Shown one piece after another: positions 30,324-48,658 of a DNA stretch of 64,000 nt (position 1 is its first letter; every line of letters begins with the position of its first letter). The position numbers and the translations under genes were made by a program. Under the pieces are notes generated by a model. It was not told the DNA's origin. It searched no databases and worked only from the letters and a program-made list of their open reading frames with translations. The stretch covers positions 8,057,414 to 8,121,413 of the forward strand of contig NC_134034.1 in the NCBI RefSeq assembly GCF_964204645.1, in the 5' to 3' direction. The stretch is from Tubulanus polymorphus. Lineage: Eukaryota > Nemertea > Palaeonemertea > Tubulaniformes > Tubulanidae.

Positions 30324-32813
30324 TTACAGCACTGTGATATTTCCGCTTTGTATTTCTTCTTCCAGTTTCTCAACATACAATGCATCATCATTATCGTACT
30401 TGATATTGAACCATGACGAGTAACCAGGAACAGAAGAAATAACCGTAGCTAAAAATTTGGTGAGTACGCCGCTATCATTTGGATCGTCTTCATTTTTTAC
30501 AAGCATTTCATGACTGATTGTTTTCCCTATCAAATTTCCAGCTCGTTCTCTTTCCGTTGCGGTTGTTGGAATCGCTTCTGCTGCTTCGACAAGCTGAATG
30601 ACATTTGCTTGTAGTTCATCTAAACTTAAATTCCTTCTTTTCTTTTCATCTACTCTCACAGAAAATCTGTATATAGAAGCATCATCCCATTGCTGCTGGA
30701 GAATTATCTCACGGAACCTTAGCTGTCCCTTCAAAGCCATTTCTTTATCACTTTTGGTTTTCGGATTATTCAAACTCTGGATAACATCTTGGGGAGTTTG
30801 CCAAAAGCCATAATACATGATGTCTTTGATTATTAGTTCTCTTTCCTTCATTTGCCGTTCTCTTTTTTCAGCTAGCGCCTTTCTGCGCAATTTGTAAAGC
30901 TCTTGTATCTTGCGGCGATCAGTCATGGCTTTCTGTACAAGTGCTTCTTGCTGTTTTGTAGGTTTTGATGCTAGCCAGTCTTGTGTCTTGTTGAGGGAGA
31001 ACATAATATAAGCTTCAATTCCAATGTGATTGATGTTGGGCTTGAATCTGAGTAACTGATCAGAATAGGCAAAGACTCTTTCTGCAAACTTATTGTGTAG
31101 CTCAGCACTTCCTGATGTTGAATGTTTCTCATTAGTTGAGAATTCACCTCCCTCCAAAAATTCCTTATACTGTTCCTTGAGCAGATTGACAATAGCAGGT
31201 AAGATGACGGAAAGTTGCAGTTCACATTCATTATCATATTCAGATTCTTCTATCAAACATGAATATACATGATCTTTCTTTACAGGATATATGTCGCTAA
31301 AGACTTCAAGTTTGCCATTCATAAATTCACTGATCCTGGCACTAGCACTTTCGATGTAACTGATGAGCTCTGGAACAAATCGAATGAGGTCTACCATTTT
31401 TACTGTTTTATCCTCAGTGAGCCTCCACAATGGTCCAGTGATGAATTTACTGATTAGCCCTAATGCTTTACATCCAGCGATATTGTCTACGGATTTTAGG
31501 TCTGCAAACACAGACTTCAAGAGGCGATTTGGATTATCGACCATTTCCAAATAATCAATCATCTTTTTGTGAAGAAAGTACACAAATCCTCCATTGAAAA
31601 AGATGATATTGAATCGATTTCCTCGAAAAGGAACAATTGGTATACTTCTGAGTTGATGATGTTTGAGGAACTCAGTCAGGAAACTTTTGAAGTGGGCATG
31701 ACATCCACTTTTTTCATCGGCACCCCTTGCAAACGCTTTTGCCGCGGTACGTATCAGACGAATGACACCTGGCTCCGATGGTTGTATAATCTGTGGCCCT
31801 GTTACGACCAGGTCTTTTTCTTTTTGTTGCTGCAGGAGGACTTTCTGGGTGACTTCAGCCACCTGAACAAAGCTATGTAAGCCACAGAAAAAATTCGCTA
31901 AACTTTCGATGGGTGCTTTGTCGTCTGCTGACATTAAATTCCAGTTAGAAATCGTCTCAGGTAATATGTTCAATCTGTAGTTGGAGAGGAGTTCGTGCCA
32001 CTTGAGCTCAGTAGCTGCACGATCGGACATTGTATTCTGAATATTCTTTAAAATGTGTTTGCCAGTTGTATTAGTTGTTTCAGAGCATCTGTCATCAATG
32101 TCTTGTATTATTTGTTTGAATGTATGGAGGGTGTCATCTGCTGATTTGGTGGTGAGGTCTCGCAGTCCAAGTACGTAATGTTTTCTGTCTTCCCCTGTCA
32201 CGTGAAAACCCATGTATTTCTCTCCGAATTTAGATGTTTCGTCAGAATATAATGTTGTATTCTCTTTACGACTTAGTTCATCCCCCAATTGCATCTGGCT
32301 TAAGCCTAATCGTTCGATGTTCATTCGTCGTATAGTACTAGTATTTGGCAGTTTTGATGGAGTTTTCCCAAGATATTTAAAGCATGAACTTATTACAGAA
32401 TTAACATGTTCACTTGGAACATGATGCATCAGTAATTCATAAACCAGAGCTCTGAATTTGGTGTTATATACCCCGTCAGTTTCTGTTTGTTCAATCTCAC
32501 TGTTCAATCTAATATTTTCTTCATACATTCTACATTTTTCCTTTAGATCTAAATTGACTTGCTGGCAGGTTTCAAGTTCTCTTATTATATCAGTACAGTT
32601 ATCGCAAACCTGTAATGCAGTTGATGATGTAGATCTTTCTAAATTTTCACTCTTATTTTTGTAATATCGCTTACTTTCAGTTACTCTTTTCAGCTGTTTT
32701 TTCTTTTCTTCTAAGATGGAATTATAACATGGATTTTCTTTTTCAGGTAAAGGTGATGCAGAGTAACTGTGATCAGCTTGCTGTTCATCTTGACAATTGC
32801 GCTTATTGGACAT
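30324..32813 (-). CDS. Large intronless transposase-like protein, 829 aa, family not named
   Basis: A single uninterrupted 829-codon ORF on minus, unusual in a region where most long frames are broken. Residues ~30-110 are coiled-coil-like, with VCDNCTDI as a possible metal site. A middle region holds LYSDETSKFGEKYMGFHV (about 185-203), HYVLGLRDLTTKSADDTLHT and NTMSDRAATELKWHELL (about 255-270). The repeated acidic boxes (YSDET, MSDRAATE) and later SGCHAHFKSF resemble the spacing of an RNase H-fold transposase. The C-terminal third has a basic coiled coil (about 630-700). I recall similar multi-copy proteins in marine invertebrates, annotated as uncharacterised. The absence of introns and its transposon surroundings support a mobile origin. 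DNA cutting activity is inferred only. Confidence 0.6.
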   Translation of the reverse strand: MSNKRNCQDEQQADHSYSASPLPEKENPCYNSILEEKKKQLKRVTESKRYYKNKSENLERSTSSTALQVCDNCTDIIRELETCQQVNLDLKEKCRMYEENIRLNSEIEQTETDGVYNTKFRALVYELLMHHVPSEHVNSVISSCFKYLGKTPSKLPNTSTIRRMNIERLGLSQMQLGDELSRKENTTLYSDETSKFGEKYMGFHVTGEDRKHYVLGLRDLTTKSADDTLHTFKQIIQDIDDRCSETTNTTGKHILKNIQNTMSDRAATELKWHELLSNYRLNILPETISNWNLMSADDKAPIESLANFFCGLHSFVQVAEVTQKVLLQQQKEKDLVVTGPQIIQPSEPGVIRLIRTAAKAFARGADEKSGCHAHFKSFLTEFLKHHQLRSIPIVPFRGNRFNIIFFNGGFVYFLHKKMIDYLEMVDNPNRLLKSVFADLKSVDNIAGCKALGLISKFITGPLWRLTEDKTVKMVDLIRFVPELISYIESASARISEFMNGKLEVFSDIYPVKKDHVYSCLIEESEYDNECELQLSVILPAIVNLLKEQYKEFLEGGEFSTNEKHSTSGSAELHNKFAERVFAYSDQLLRFKPNINHIGIEAYIMFSLNKTQDWLASKPTKQQEALVQKAMTDRRKIQELYKLRRKALAEKRERQMKERELIIKDIMYYGFWQTPQDVIQSLNNPKTKSDKEMALKGQLRFREIILQQQWDDASIYRFSVRVDEKKRRNLSLDELQANVIQLVEAAEAIPTTATERERAGNLIGKTISHEMLVKNEDDPNDSGVLTKFLATVISSVPGYSSWFNIKYDNDDALYVEKLEEEIQSGNITVL

Positions 32814-34283
32814 TTCGAATGGTGTTCGCAGCCATTTTTGAAGTTCTTCCTACAAGAAATGAAATTTGGCTAATTGCTTCACTGGAGAAAAAACTGAATT
32901 TATATTTTTGTCTCCCTTCAAGTTTATAATACTGCATTTATAAATTCCATCATTATTGTAGGACTGTAGAGTATTTTTCATTCTTTATTAAAATTAATTG
33001 ACAAAAAACTCTATCTTATGTTTTTATCAACTAAAAACTATTATATTATAAAAACTATTATAGATTCGAGATGGTCGAGAATGTCATTTTCTAATGATGA
33101 GATGTAACTCACAATTTGAGGATGATACCAGTCAGTAGTATCCCTGTATAAAAAAGAAAAGGGAGCTAACTAAATCGAAGTACGGTCATCTCTAGTCAGT
33201 AACCTGTCTGTGGTTTAGTTTCACGATCGGATATTTTCACAAACCACAGTCAGGAATGGGAAGGTCATTTTTGTATGAAATCTTCGTCAGCCAATTTGAC
33301 TGACGAGTAATTTGCCTGGCATTTCATTGTCTCTTAAGATATCTGTCTCATTTTTGTTGTAATCGACGCACAACAGATTAGTAGTTTGTCTGATACCTAT
33401 AACACCTCACCTGACGATCTTAATCCATGTGCAAATCGGCCGTAAAATGAGAGTAAATTTCCGTCCAGTCAACAGCTGCCATTTTGAAAATTACTGGAGG
33501 TACTGGCACCTGTGGACTGAGGCCAGGACAATAGCACAAACTAACAAAGCGAAACGACGAAATTTAAAAAAATTAAAAAATCAACACTTATTCACATTTT
33601 TCTTTTACCAGAAATTTATTATTTCATTATTTATTATGGAAAACACGAAGACTTGAAATAAAAGTTGGAAAACCATCAAAAATAAAAATTGTCGTTTCGT
33701 CTTGGAAGTTTTATATAAATCCTTGTAGGTCCCCTTGTCTTATCATGCCACATGTGCAATACAGAGAAATGGCGGCCAATGGCGAAATTTGTGGAGAATT
33801 TAATTAATTTCTCAAAATAATGTTGATTAATCACTCGAAACATACATAAAATTGGATTATTTCGAAAGGTACCTGTGTTAGTTTGTGAATTAAGCCATTA
33901 ATTGTGGACTGAAGTGAATAGAAAATATATTTTTGAAGTGTTACTTTTTTCAACCGTGTTTTGGTCCTTGTCATCCCTAACGTTGGTATAAGCCCATCCG
34001 ATTATAAAAAGCTTACCACCAACGATTAGGTAACTAACTAGGTCATCTCATACCCAGGTCAACTCGTACCTGGTCAAGTCGTACCTGGTCAAGTCGTACC
34101 CTATCTTTGGTCAACTCGTACCCTACACTAGCCAACTCGTACCTTCCCGCTTTCGTTGTTTATAACTTTCAAAATGATATTTCCACCTTGCCTATCAAAC
34201 CCTGGTTCCTAATCATCATAGTTCCAACAAAAAATATCAGTGTTTATAATCCCGTGGCTGTGTAATTTACAATGACATCTATT
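32814..34283. other. Noncoding stretch with a short TCGTACC repeat
   Basis: No supported gene. It includes the short tandem repeat at 34040-34143. Confidence 0.5.
34040..34143. repeat. Short tandem repeat, GGTCAA(C/G)TCGTACC type
   Basis: Six imperfect units with spacer variation (for example CAGGTCAACTCGTACC, TGGTCAAGTCGTACC, GCCAACTCGTACC). No coding role. Confidence 0.75.
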
Positions 34284-34908
34284 GGCGCTATTTCACTTTC
34301 GTACCCCCCTCCCAAAAGTTTTTATTTCAGCATATTTATTATCAGGGAGGTCTGTAGAGTCAAAATAAATTACTTTTGACAAAAAAAAATAATTTTTTCC
34401 AAGCCAAAATTCTGATAATTTGGGGCCGATTTCCTCGATTCAAACCGACGGGTCGGCCATGTTTCCGCACTAATTACCACCTAAAAACACCTGAATAAAT
34501 ATATCTCAATAAATGGAATTGAATTGAATTGACATAATTTCGTTTTTGGGTACATAACTTTTCTTCATCAGGACATCTTTAAATCAATAGCTAAGTATGA
34601 AAATAATGCAATCATACGCGTTATTTTCAGAGATGGTTATGTTTGAAAACATGGTTTTTGCAAAGTTTTTATGTCATGACATTTCAGTGGAGGGTTAGCA
34701 ACTTTGAATGACATCCAATATGGCGTTGTTGACGTCGCGAATCGGCGAATTTACACGCGATTTAGGGCCCAAAATAACAAAATTTTAACCTAGAAAAAGT
34801 AAGTTTTTTGGGTCAAAAGTTACTGATTTTGAATCTCTAGACCTCCCTGATAATAAATATGCTGAAATAAAAATTTTTGGGAGGGGGGTACGAAAGTGCA
34901 ATAGCGCC
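34284..34908. mobile_element. Non-autonomous DNA transposon, 625 bp, with 8-bp target duplication
   Basis: The left end GGCGCTATT and right end AATAGCGCC are inverted. The inverted similarity extends ~85 bp inward (CACTTTCGTACCCCCC, TTTATTTCAGCATATTTA, ATCAGGGAGGTCT). Directly outside both ends stands CATCTATT (34276-34283 and 34909-34916), a perfect 8-bp target duplication. No ORF inside. Eight-bp duplications occur in hAT and a few other superfamilies; the termini do not let me decide. A diverged partial copy is at 18328-18560. Confidence 0.85.
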
Positions 34909-35105
34909 CATCTATTGGTAACTGTCGACACTACTCTAGGATATTCAGTAATCAGTAATCAGTAGTTTAGACGTGTGACCAGCGATGGTCTTTCATCGCT
35001 AATTGAAGTTGATGTAATTCGGTTAATTTGATAAATACGGGAATTTGTCTTTTGACCCCTAATAACAATTTCGCTTTTTTGTTTCGTTGAGTGCGCGAGA
35101 GGTCG

Positions 35106-37975
35106 CTAAAAGTCGTATACATCCACTCCGGTCGCTTCGCAGTGTTTATCGAGGCGGGCTTTGAAAGAGTTTAGTGAAGGTGCCTCGATCACATCGGCAG
35201 GTAGACAATTCCATTGATTTACGATTCTGAACGCGAAGTAGTGCCCTCGTAGGCTCGTCTTACATCTCAATTTTCGAATCTTTAGTCTATGACCACGGGT
35301 GTGAGTGTTTGTCTCCAGCGGCGGTACCAGTTCCTCTGCATTTGAGTAAAGATTGTAGAATATCTTGTACGCTTCGATCATGTCGCCCGCTTTCTCCTGT
35401 GGCTCAAACTAGGGAGTTTAAGATATTCCAGTCTTTGCCTGTAGGAAGTGAACGTATATTCTTGAGAAGCTTAGTTGCCCGACGTTGAACCGATTCAAGT
35501 TTCAAGATGTCTTTACGTATCGACGGGTTCCAAACGGCAACGGAGTATTCCAAAACAGGGCGAACTAAGGCTTTGTAGAGTTTCAGGAATAGTGATCTAT
35601 CTGAATGACTCAAGGAATGTCTAATTGTGTAGAGTAGGCCTACCCTATTTGCTGATTTGGTTATGTTGTTTATATGGGATTGGGGTTTAAGGTCGTTTTG
35701 GATGAGGACACCTAAGTCACGTTCTTCACTACTCGATTCAAGTGTCATGTACTGTCTTGTTTCATCTGTCATTTTATATTCACACGGCTGGTGGCGTTTT
35801 CCGATTCTCAGACATTTACATTTTCCAGGATTAAACGATAGTTGCCAGATTCGAGACCAAGATTCAAGTTTATTTAAGTCACTCTGTAGTGTCTCACAGT
35901 CGTAGATAGTTTTTATTCAGCGGTAAAGCTTACTGTCGTTGGCAAACATCTCGATATGGCTGCTTACATTCTCGGTGAGGTCATTTACAAAAATGAGGAA
36001 GAGGGTCGGGCCTAATACTGATCCCTGAGGAATGCCACTCTTGACTCTGGTTGGTGCGGAAGACTCGTTTTCGATCACAACTCTTTGTGTTCTGCTGATC
36101 AGGAATGCTTCGAGCCAGTTTAACAGGCGACCAGTTATTCCGAAGTTTTGTGCCTTCGCAATGAGGCGTTTATGTGGTACCGAGTCAAAGGCTTTTTGAA
36201 AATCGAGATATATTATGTCAACGGAGTCTCCGTCGTATAAGAATTTATTCCAGTTGTTATGACATATTAATAGGTTTGATGTGCAATTTCTCTTTGGGAG
36301 GAAGCCATGCTGATTTGAAGAGATAATGTTTTCTGTTGTCAGGTGGTTCATAATTTCGTCCCTAATAAGTGTTTCTAATATTTTGCAACATATGCATGTT
36401 AGACTAACTGGTCTGTAGTTTGATGCTCTGGATTTATCGCCCCTTTTATGGATCGGCTTAACTATCCCCATTTTCCAATCCAATGGCAGTGTACAGGTGG
36501 TGAGTGATTTTTGGAATATTAAACTCAGTGGCCTCGCTATCTTGTGGGCTAGGCCTATTTCTTTCAACAGTGGGGTGGAGGTCATCTGGGCCTGGGCTCT
36601 TGCTCACTTTGAGGTTTTTCAGTTTCTCTAAGACTGATGCAGATGTGACATGTTGATCCACATGGTCTAATGTGCTACCTACTGTCAGCGGCGTAGGATG
36701 GGGGATGTTGCGAACATCCTCTGTAACGAACACACTGCTGAAATACCTATTAAAAATCTCAGTTTTTGCAGTGTTTTCTGTAGCGATGCCCTCGTCATGA
36801 AGAATGGCTGCAACTTTTGATTTTGTTTTAGTCTTTGACTTTGTGTATGCCCAGAAGGCTTTGGGATTTGTCTTTGCCTGGCATGCCAGTTTATTTTCAT
36901 ATCTCTTAGTAGCTCTCCTAATTTCAATTCTCGCTTTTTTTCTCAAGGTATGGTATATTTCGTTATCTTGATTAGTTTTAGTTTTCAGGAATTTCCGCCT
37001 GGCTTTTTGTTTGTCTTTGATGGCTTTCATTGTTGTTGTGTCCATCCATAATGGTTTTTGTCTGTATTTTCGACCAGGCTTTAGAGATCGTCTTGCAACA
37101 TGTTTGTCGCGCAGTTTAATCAGTTCGGTTTTGAAAAGAATCCAAGCGACTTCAACATCGTCTGTCGCCTCGATTTTGTTTGACAGTTCTCCCGTATCAA
37201 TGCTCTGCCTTATAGGGCCTAGCCTCATAGTCGCCGAGGTCATATTTATGTATTACTGTGGATGACACCTGGGGGTTCTCTATATTTAGCGCTGTAGTTG
37301 AAGGTGATAACTATGTGATCGCTTTTTCCTATGGGGTGGTCATAAGTTACTTGATCAATGGCGTTTTCATGGTTTGATAGAATTAGATCTAAAAGACTCG
37401 GCTGTTGATTAGACCTGTACCTAGTTGGCTCATCTACGAATTGGCGAAGATAGCAGTCATTTACCGTTTCAATGAATAGGCTTGATGCATGGTTTCTATT
37501 GGCTGTTGATGCTTCAGTCTCCCAGTTTATTTCAGGGAAGTTGAAATCCCCAGTGATCAATAGGTCGTCGCAACCCTTCAGTTCCTCTGACATGCTTCTA
37601 ATCATGTGATTTAACTTCATATTGTTTTCAACAGTAGAGTTTGGGCTCCTGTATATAGTACCGATAAGAAGGGAATGTCCATCCTCTTTGAGAACCCTAA
37701 TCCACTCATTTTCCGAGGCACTTATTTTTGAGGTTATTTCATTTATTATCATATTGTTTCTAACGTATATACAAATAGATCTCATTTAGATTATGTACAG
37801 GGGCTTGGTATCCAGGTAACAACAGTGAGTTGGGGTTTACATTTCCTAACTTTGATTTTCTCTTTGGTTTCACTTCAGTTATCATGATGATATCAGGATC
37901 CTCTCTATATACAATTGCTTTTATCACGTCGATTTTATTTGTCATCACGTCGAGATTCGTGTATAGGAATTTCAT
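35106..37975 (-). pseudogene. CR1-like LINE ORF2 (endonuclease plus reverse transcriptase), broken
   Basis: Minus strand from 37975. The endonuclease has DPDIIMITEVKPK, IYRSPNS, LLITGDFNFPEINW, SLLDLILSN and GKSDHIVI. A linker follows (KPGRKYRQKPLWM; FWAYTKSKTKTKS), then RT with KPIHKRGDKSRASNYRPVSL, QHGFLPKRNC, IYLDFQKAFDSVPHKRL and GIPQGSVLGP. The catalytic box reads FANDSK (not FADD), so one catalytic D is lost. A TGA follows at 35917-35915, then the frame continues through the thumb (YKALVRPVLEYSVAVW) and the end domain (RGHRLKIRKLR). Frameshifts lie near 37770, 36580 and 35400. The order fits CR1/Rex-type elements. Confidence 0.85.
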
Positions 37976-38099
37976 GTTGTAGTTGGGGGGTGGGTGTTGG
38001 TGGGGTGGGCAGTTCTCTCCTCCGAAAGGGCCGTTTCTGATTTTTAGATCTGTCTCTCCAGCTCTTTGTCTAGTGGCTAGTTCTTCCTTCAGTTTTTGT

Positions 38100-39199
38100 A
38101 GTTCATTCTATCTCCGGTCGAGCGGTCGGGGGCAAATTTTAATATTGGTGCCTGCGTCCTTTTATCCTCAGGGTGTATTAGTTGTTTGCCACTTACGGTG
38201 TTTAAGAAGATCTCGCTCTCCCATACTGTTGAATATTGCGTTTATTGGCCTCACAAAGTTAGGTTTTTTTTCTGCCATACGAAAGGCTGTAATGAGGGTA
38301 GCTTTATATTTAGGCCTACGTTAGTAGGTAGGGCGTTTAAACTAGAGATATCATGCCGTTTTTCCTCGGCTGGTTCATCTAGATCATTTTCGAGGAAGTC
38401 GTAGATTACCACGTTAGTGCTTCTTCTCTCTCTGTCTCGTCGTTTGGTCATAGGCTTCGATCTTTTGGTCGACTGTATTTGCCAAGAGTTCGGGTTTTAA
38501 GCCAACTCTATCGTTTTTTAGTTGGTCGACCTGTATTCTGAGTTCGCTAATACCCACTGTGGCATTACTTACCTCCTCGGTTAATGGTTCAATTCTTTCG
38601 GTAACAGTTCTATTAATTTCAAATTTAAGGTTCTCTTCGATGGTAGTTAGTCTTTTATTCATCTCGAGGAAGCCGGAGTTTGAAGATGTTTTTAGGTCTC
38701 GGACGGAATCTGCGAGTTCTTTAAAGGATACTACTGAGTTGCAGCACGTGTCACAGGTTATTAATAAGCTTGGGATATCGACCTCTTCCATAATAAGAAG
38801 AACTGCTTGCGGGATGTTGCTACAAGAGTCGCATAGGTAGTTTTGACAGATTGAACACCTAATGTTCGTGTTTTTGGTTGACCGCCAGCATTTGGAATAG
38901 GTATTTGGAACAGGTGCTTTTGCTACTTGCTCCTTGAGTTCTAGGCTGAAGGTGGTCTGTGGGTGAATGTGGTTTCGATTTGTTGCGTTTTCGTTTCTTG
39001 CCGCTAGGTTTAGTTGGTGTTTCGTTACCATAGTTTGGGGATGAACTATCCATAGGCTGCCCAAGTAATTTGTCAATGTGACTCTGAGGTGTTTGGGCCA
39101 TGAGCAGGTTAGCAACGGCTTGGCTGGTCTCCGATGTGTTTTCTGCGTCTCTAGTTTGGTTCCCATTGCTAAGTGTATGTCCAGGATCAAAGGGGACAT
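38100..39199 (-). pseudogene. CR1-like LINE ORF1 with zinc finger and coiled coil
   Basis: Minus ORF from 39199 to 38414 and a shifted continuation to about 38251. A cysteine-rich module (IRCSICQNYLCDSC and ITCDTCCNS) resembles the PHD/ESF-like finger seen in some CR1 ORF1 proteins. A coiled coil (LKTSSNSGFLEMNKRLTTIE to RIQVDQLKN) and a basic RERRSTNVVIYDF leading to an RNA-binding region follow. It is placed directly upstream of ORF2 in sense order, as expected for a near full-length LINE. The shift at 38430-38450 breaks it. Confidence 0.7.
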
Positions 39200-40850
39200 G
39201 TCTTATTTAGACCTACTGACTCTTCATCAGTAGATGAGAGCGACGAATAAGGAGGGCTATCCTCTAGGGAAGAAGTACTGTCTCTATATACTCTGTCGTT
39301 CATTCTGTCTAGGCTTATTTAATCCTTAACTGTTTTTTTTTATTTATTATTTTCTTCAAATATTGGGAGTTAAGTTAACCAGTTGTTTGGTGACACTGTC
39401 GTGGCTGGATTTGTCTACACAGTACAGGGCAGTTTTCGTTTTTTTTTTCTTGATTTTAGAGATCACTGGGGGAGCCTCTGTTTACCCATTTATAGGAAAC
39501 CCTGAACGAGTAATAAATATACTAACACAGTCTGATTTTAGTTCGTTAGACGGTTTACTTACGTACGCAATTTTATTTAATTTCATACGCAATCATAATA
39601 TTTGACCAATTAAGTTGTTCTCCACAAACCGTAGTGATTGCGCGCTGCAAAAACCGGAGTGTCTGGTTACTGTTAGCAACGGTAAACAAAAGTTTAGGTG
39701 ATATTCGGAAACAAGAAAAAAAAAATTATCTTACGAACCGATCCACTCAATATCCTCCGAAAATATGAATCTTCACGAGTTGAGCGACTAAATCTCACGA
39801 AATCGGGAAGAAATTATGTTGGTTCAATGTCTGTTATTGTAGTTTAAACGTCCTGGTTCTCGTATGACTAGACCACTCCTGCGCATGCGCACTCTCTCTC
39901 TCTGGGCTGCTGAAGAGTAAAAGACCAAGCCCGTAGCCAGGAGGGTTCGTCCGTTCGAACGAATGCCCCTTTTTAGAAAGTGCCCTTCATAATTTTAGTA
40001 AAATAATTTTTTCGATCCAAATTGTGACATTTTATGGTACAAAAACATTTAAAAACAAAACCCAATAGTTTGAGTATGAGTGAAATATTCACTAGATGCT
40101 TGGAGAATGCATCTTGGGGAATAGTTTGAAAAACGTTTTCTGGGGTCGGTCTGGGCTTGCTTTTGAGATACAGTATATGTAAAAGGTTCCCTTTTTATAA
40201 TTTAAGAACGCCCTTTTCAAAATCCTGACTACGGCCTTGAAGACACATTGTTAATGTTGTCGTTAAAAGTAAAACGGATATCAAAACACACTGGTCGTAC
40301 TTCTATTAGGCCTATATTTTCTAGTTCTTAAAATCAATCGTTCAAAGCCACGTAAAAATATCCAGCTCGTGGCTGGTTAGATTTATTTGGAAATTATCAA
40401 CTTTTTCGACATCATTCATTTCACTTGATCAAACTTGTAAAAGAAACAGCCCCGGAAGATGAACTGATTACAAATTTTATTATAGCTTACAAAAGGTCGA
40501 TTATCATTTTTAATTAATCTAATTTTTTTTGATTCAACGTGCGTGTATTATCATATTGCCTTGAACTCTGAGAAATCTAGTCATTGAATTTAGACGAATT
40601 GTTAGGATAAATTAGCACTTAGATCTAGATCAATAGGTAATATAACAGTCTATTATTTGAAAATGGAATTATTAAAATTTGGAATCCCTTCATTTTCGGG
40701 GATCCAACTTCCCGGTCAACGACTGTATTTTATTTGTGCGTGTTCAATAAAACGATTTACCAATTACTGCGATATAGTAAACCATTAATGCTCTTATTGG
40801 CACGGCATGTCTGTTTCAGAAATATACACACCAACTCATCTAAATAAATA
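39200..40850. other. LINE 5' flank and noncoding stretch
   Basis: The first ~120 bp may be the LINE 5' UTR. The rest has no supported gene. A CTCTCTCTCTCTGG dinucleotide run lies near 39892. Confidence 0.4.
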
Positions 40851-41180
40851 GTGAACCCGTGTCATAGATATATGAAGCTGGTCACCTGGCGGATGTTTTA
40901 GAAAACTAAATAGATAGTGAACCCGTGTCATAGATATATGAAGCTGGTCACCTGTCGGTTGTTTTAGAAAACAGAATAAATAGTGAACCCGTGTCATAGA
41001 TATATGAAGCTGGTCACCTGTCGGTTGTTTTAGAAAACAGAATAAATAGTGAACCCGTGTCATAGATATATGAAGCTGGTCACCTGGCGGTTGTTTTAGA
41101 AAACAGAATAAATAGTGAACCCGTGTCATAGATATATGAAGCTGGTCACCTGGCGGTTGTTTTAGAAGACGAAATAAACC
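40851..41180. repeat. 66-bp minisatellite, five copies
   Basis: GTGAACCCGTGTCATAGATA starts at 40851, 40917, 40983, 41049 and 41115, exactly 66 bases apart; the last unit is slightly degenerate. Because 66 is divisible by three, all frames stay open and give a spurious 97-codon minus ORF. Confidence 0.95.
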
Positions 41181-41904
41181 CGTCTCTTACATTTCATCCA
41201 ATATACGAAACCAACAAAAAACTGGGATTGACATGCTCCTTTTATTCGAGACAGCTCGCTGGAAAAGTCACGAACAGATCACGGTACCTTTTTTATTTTT
41301 AATTTGAAAAAAAAGATTAACTGCTGGGTCCTTAATATTTTTGCAAAGAACATTAAGTGTAGAGAGTAATCTTTAGATTATTGATTGACGATTAAACAAT
41401 GATTCGCTGATCGCTTCTCCAGCAAGGCTGCTGCTAGACCACGCCACCACATACTAAGTTTTCGGTAATCCACTTAATGTATCAATCTTGTTCTGCTGAT
41501 CACAAGTAAAAGATGAATTTTTTAATATACACTTGCGGGTCTCATTTTTGGCATACTTTTTACAATGTTAAAGCTTAGTGGTCATTTTCATCAAAGGAGA
41601 AAAAATACTGCTGGGCAATTTTCGGGGTTTGTCAAATCATTAGAACTAATTACATAGCTTCCTACATCGCCAGCAGGTGTAAACCTTGACAACACCCGTT
41701 GATACTCCGTCGGCTGATCATCAATTGAAAATGTTTATATTTCTGTAAATCAGTTCTAAGCAACTTCTCAGTTAGCACGCAATTAATAATTCGTTCAGTA
41801 TATATTAGATGTGTTTTCCGTTGCTATCATTCGTGGAAACTGTCCATACCTGACATGATTGATGAACGTATAATTTTTTTCACATGTTACAATATATTAA
41901 GCGG
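41181..41904. other. Noncoding upstream region of the ParB-like gene
   Basis: No ORF or repeat recognised. It ends at the TATA box (41905). Confidence 0.5.
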
Positions 41905-41912
41905 TATAAAAG
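41905..41912 (+). promoter_or_regulatory. TATA box of the ParB-like gene
   Basis: TATAAAAG, 91 bases before the ATG at 42003. A start site ~25-30 bases downstream would leave a 5' leader of about 65 bases. Its position before a well-supported first exon makes it credible. Confidence 0.6.
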
Positions 41913-42002
41913 ATCAGCTCTAACCTGATTCGTAGCCACTTCGGTACTAGCTTTACAGCAAAATCACTTATCTTACTTGAAAATATCTACTTTATCCACG
42001 AC

Positions 42003-48658
<6,656 letters not shown>

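Noticed and set aside
40836-41129. 97-codon minus-strand ORF with a repeated peptide
   Set aside because: It is only the translation of a 66-bp minisatellite whose length is a multiple of three.
40851-41180. CRISPR-like array
   Set aside because: Units are contiguous tandem copies without unique spacers, in an animal genome.
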